Below are positions 62,575 to 64,000 of a stretch of 64,000 nucleotides of DNA, in pieces. The DNA comes from Chaetoceros tenuissimus (lineage: Eukaryota; Bacillariophyta; Thalassiosirophyceae; Chaetocerotales; Chaetocerotaceae). A program made the position numbers and the translations under genes. How positions within the stretch are numbered: the stretch's first letter is position 1; each line of letters opens with the position of its first letter. The stretch covers positions 558,001 to 622,000 of the forward strand of contig BLLK01000075.1 in the NCBI GenBank assembly GCA_021927905.1, in the 5' to 3' direction. A model generated the notes under the pieces. That model was not told the DNA's origin and ran no database searches. It saw only the letters and a program-made list of their open reading frames with translations.

Positions 62575-63657
62575 ATGAATACTAACGTGAATGTCAACAA
62601 TGATATTGATATGTTCTCTTGGCCTCCCAAAAGAGTCCGGGGAAATGGGAAAGATAAAGCCATTGCAAACACTATCTACGGAACTGCATTTCTAGGTTTT
62701 GTAGCAATGGCAATATGGATGGTTAAAACTGCGGTTGAAGCTCCCCCGTCGACAACAAGTGAGTTTGTTCAGAAAGATTTTCCATTCCCTGTCGTATCTA
62801 TATGTGGAGATTACTGGTCGAAAAGAAACCATACATTTGGTGATTCCGATTCACGTCGTTGTAGGTTTTATGACTACACACCGAATGATACAACAGACGA
62901 TGACTACTATGAGATAGATGGGTGTGATACTAGACTCTTCACGTTCAAAGATGACGAAAATTTTAATTATGGAGGAGTGACAGGTCCATGCTTGGTATTT
63001 AATGGTGAAGCAGTGACTAAAAGGGTAATGGCAGATACAGAAGGAAATGCTATATTCGACATGGCTATGAATTTAGATCTTTCAGAGGCAGATGAAGATA
63101 GCAGATTTTGCAGTGTTTGTGGAGATGGAAATATGCCAAAACAGATGCTTATGGTTATATCTGAGAATGCGCCATGGGAAGAAACCATGGGATATCAGGA
63201 AACTTACAACATCAAGCCATATGGATTTATTACTGCCAAATTAAGCAAGTTGGAAGAAACAACTTGGGCAAAAAACGTGATCGCTTTTCACTAACTACGT
63301 TATCACAAATGGACATGACCAGAGATGGCGTGTTATATATTGAATTATCGGGATCAACTGCTGGAGTGCATGAATTGACTACAACAAAGACAGTGAAATG
63401 GTTCGAATTGTTTGGTTCTATAATGGGTCTCTTTGGATATGTCACTCTCATCTTTACTCTCATATACAAAAAGGATAAAGAGAACCCATATTTCTTTCGA
63501 AGATTTTTAAAGCACGAAGCATGGCTGCGAATTGTAAAAATGCAGGTATGGTGGAACTTGGTATCAAAGACGAGGATGACTTGACGAATAACGAAGAAGA
63601 TGATTACAATATCGAAAGTGAAGAAAATGTAGATACGGAGATTCCTGAAAAGTAAGC
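62575..63657 (+). pseudogene. DEG/ENaC-like channel gene with two frame shifts
   Basis: The first frame (62575-63294) has a membrane segment (about 29-51, ANTIYGTAFLGFVAMAIWMV), FPFPVVSIC just outside it, several Cys, and GPCLVFN, all placed as in DEG/ENaC (amiloride-sensitive) channels. The second frame runs from about 63270 to 63540 and holds VLYIELSG and a second membrane segment (WFELFGSIMGLFGYVTLIFTLIY). A third frame gives an acidic end (DEDDLTNNEEDDYN) to 63657. The switches fall at or near runs of A (about 63274 and 63537), so sequencing error is possible; no GT-AG intron rescues them. DEG/ENaC proteins are sodium channels with two membrane segments. Family assignment is tentative. 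Confidence 0.5.
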
Positions 63658-63790
63658 CTCTACTGCCTATGAATAAATAAGAAAAATATACTAAATTATC
63701 CAAGTAACAAATATTTAACTTTAACTTTTTCACTTTTACTCTCAGATTTCTATCAACTTATGTCAACACTCATTATTCAACACCACAAGT

Positions 63791-64000
63791 CTACTTTCTG
63801 AGTCTGCGGGTACTTCCTTTGCTTGGTGCTCCGGCAGTAGATCCTTTGCTTGGCACACCGGCAGTATCCCCTTTGCTTGGTGCTCCGGCAGTAGATCCTT
63901 TGCTTGGTGCTCCGGCAGTAGATCCTTTGCTTGGTGCTGCTGAGCCTTTACCTTTTCCACCTCCATTTGGAGTAGGTCCTCCTGGTGGTTTAGTTAGACT
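63791..64000 (-). CDS. Ser-Lys-Gly repeat protein, C-terminal part (5' end outside window)
   Basis: The last 69 residues of a protein that continues past the right edge. It has five to six copies of a nine-residue unit (APSKGSTAG) encoded by near-perfect 27-bp repeats, preceded by GGGKGKGSA and ended by RRLRK. The ending recalls the LRKMLRK end of the secreted protein at 55010. It is probably another secreted, Ser/Lys-rich protein. No domain is visible in this part. Confidence 0.65.
   Translation of the reverse strand, partial: SLTKPPGGPTPNGGGKGKGSAAPSKGSTAGAPSKGSTAGAPSKGDTAGVPSKGSTAGAPSKGSTRRLRK
63815..63945. repeat. Tandem 27-bp coding repeats
   Basis: About five units of the type GCACCAAGCAAAGGATCTAC (read on the minus strand) plus TGCCGGA. 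One unit carries GGGGAT in place of GGATCT and one has GTG for GCA. Confidence 0.8.

Noticed and set aside
63279-63324. Mini-intron to explain the first frame change in the channel-like gene
   Set aside because: The only GT-AG pair available would be about 45 bp and its downstream frame meets a stop within a few codons.
1-64000. CRISPR arrays, rRNA genes, bacterial operons
   Set aside because: No regularly spaced repeat-spacer series, no rRNA-like conserved blocks; introns and gene layout are eukaryotic.

Overview
The window looks like nuclear DNA of a diatom, possibly close to Chaetoceros; this is inference. The signs are AT-rich spacers, short GT-AG introns (about 79-83 bp where I could place them), proteins made of helicase-associated (HA) repeats, small BspA-like leucine-rich-repeat proteins, a heat-shock-factor-type protein, an SAFAF motif after a signal peptide (diatom plastid targeting), a Ty1/copia element of the kind abundant in diatoms, and secreted proteins rich in Ser-Lys-Gly repeats. 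Genes lie on both strands with no operon structure.

Layout. 1-7.5 kb: two MYND-finger gene copies and a third 3'-end fragment flank a tandem array of four BspA-like LRR genes, built from two copies of one divergent pair. 7.6-12 kb: an RCC1 beta-propeller protein and a six-repeat HA protein. 12-20 kb: an orphan gene, a decayed LNR (Notch-type) gene, a fusion of 3-hydroxyacyl-CoA dehydratase with a Rossmann-like domain, and a RING protein. 21-25 kb: a plastid-targeted alpha/beta hydrolase, a small orphan, and a plastid multi-pass membrane protein with a decayed copy beside it. 25-31 kb: an atypical Dicer-like RNase III gene, an orphan gene, and a fragment of the Dicer-like 3' end beyond it. 31-38.6 kb: two type II membrane, glycosyltransferase-like genes flank a dead HA gene that carries a 3.2-kb DNA transposon; a 0.5-kb MITE lies in its promoter and a UDP-xylose synthase fragment follows. 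38.8-46.3 kb: a young Ty1/copia element sitting in an older one. 46.3-48.6 kb: the uninterrupted sister of the dead HA gene. 49-54 kb: two near-identical orphan genes flank a sulfotransferase. 55-64 kb: a secreted repeat protein, a CENP-S/MHF1 histone-fold protein, an HSF-like protein lacking its recognition helix with an inverted partial copy, a DEG/ENaC-like channel with two frame shifts, and the end of a second Ser-Lys-Gly repeat protein.

The main theme is local duplication followed by decay. LRR pairs, MYND genes, the HA block, the orphan pair, the plastid membrane gene, the HSF gene and the Dicer-like 3' end each have a second copy close by. This lets several insertions be read against an empty sister site inside the window. 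The most unusual gene is the Dicer-like protein: no visible helicase, two N-terminal dsRBD-like repeats, one RNase III domain with acidic residues in place and a second that has lost most of them.
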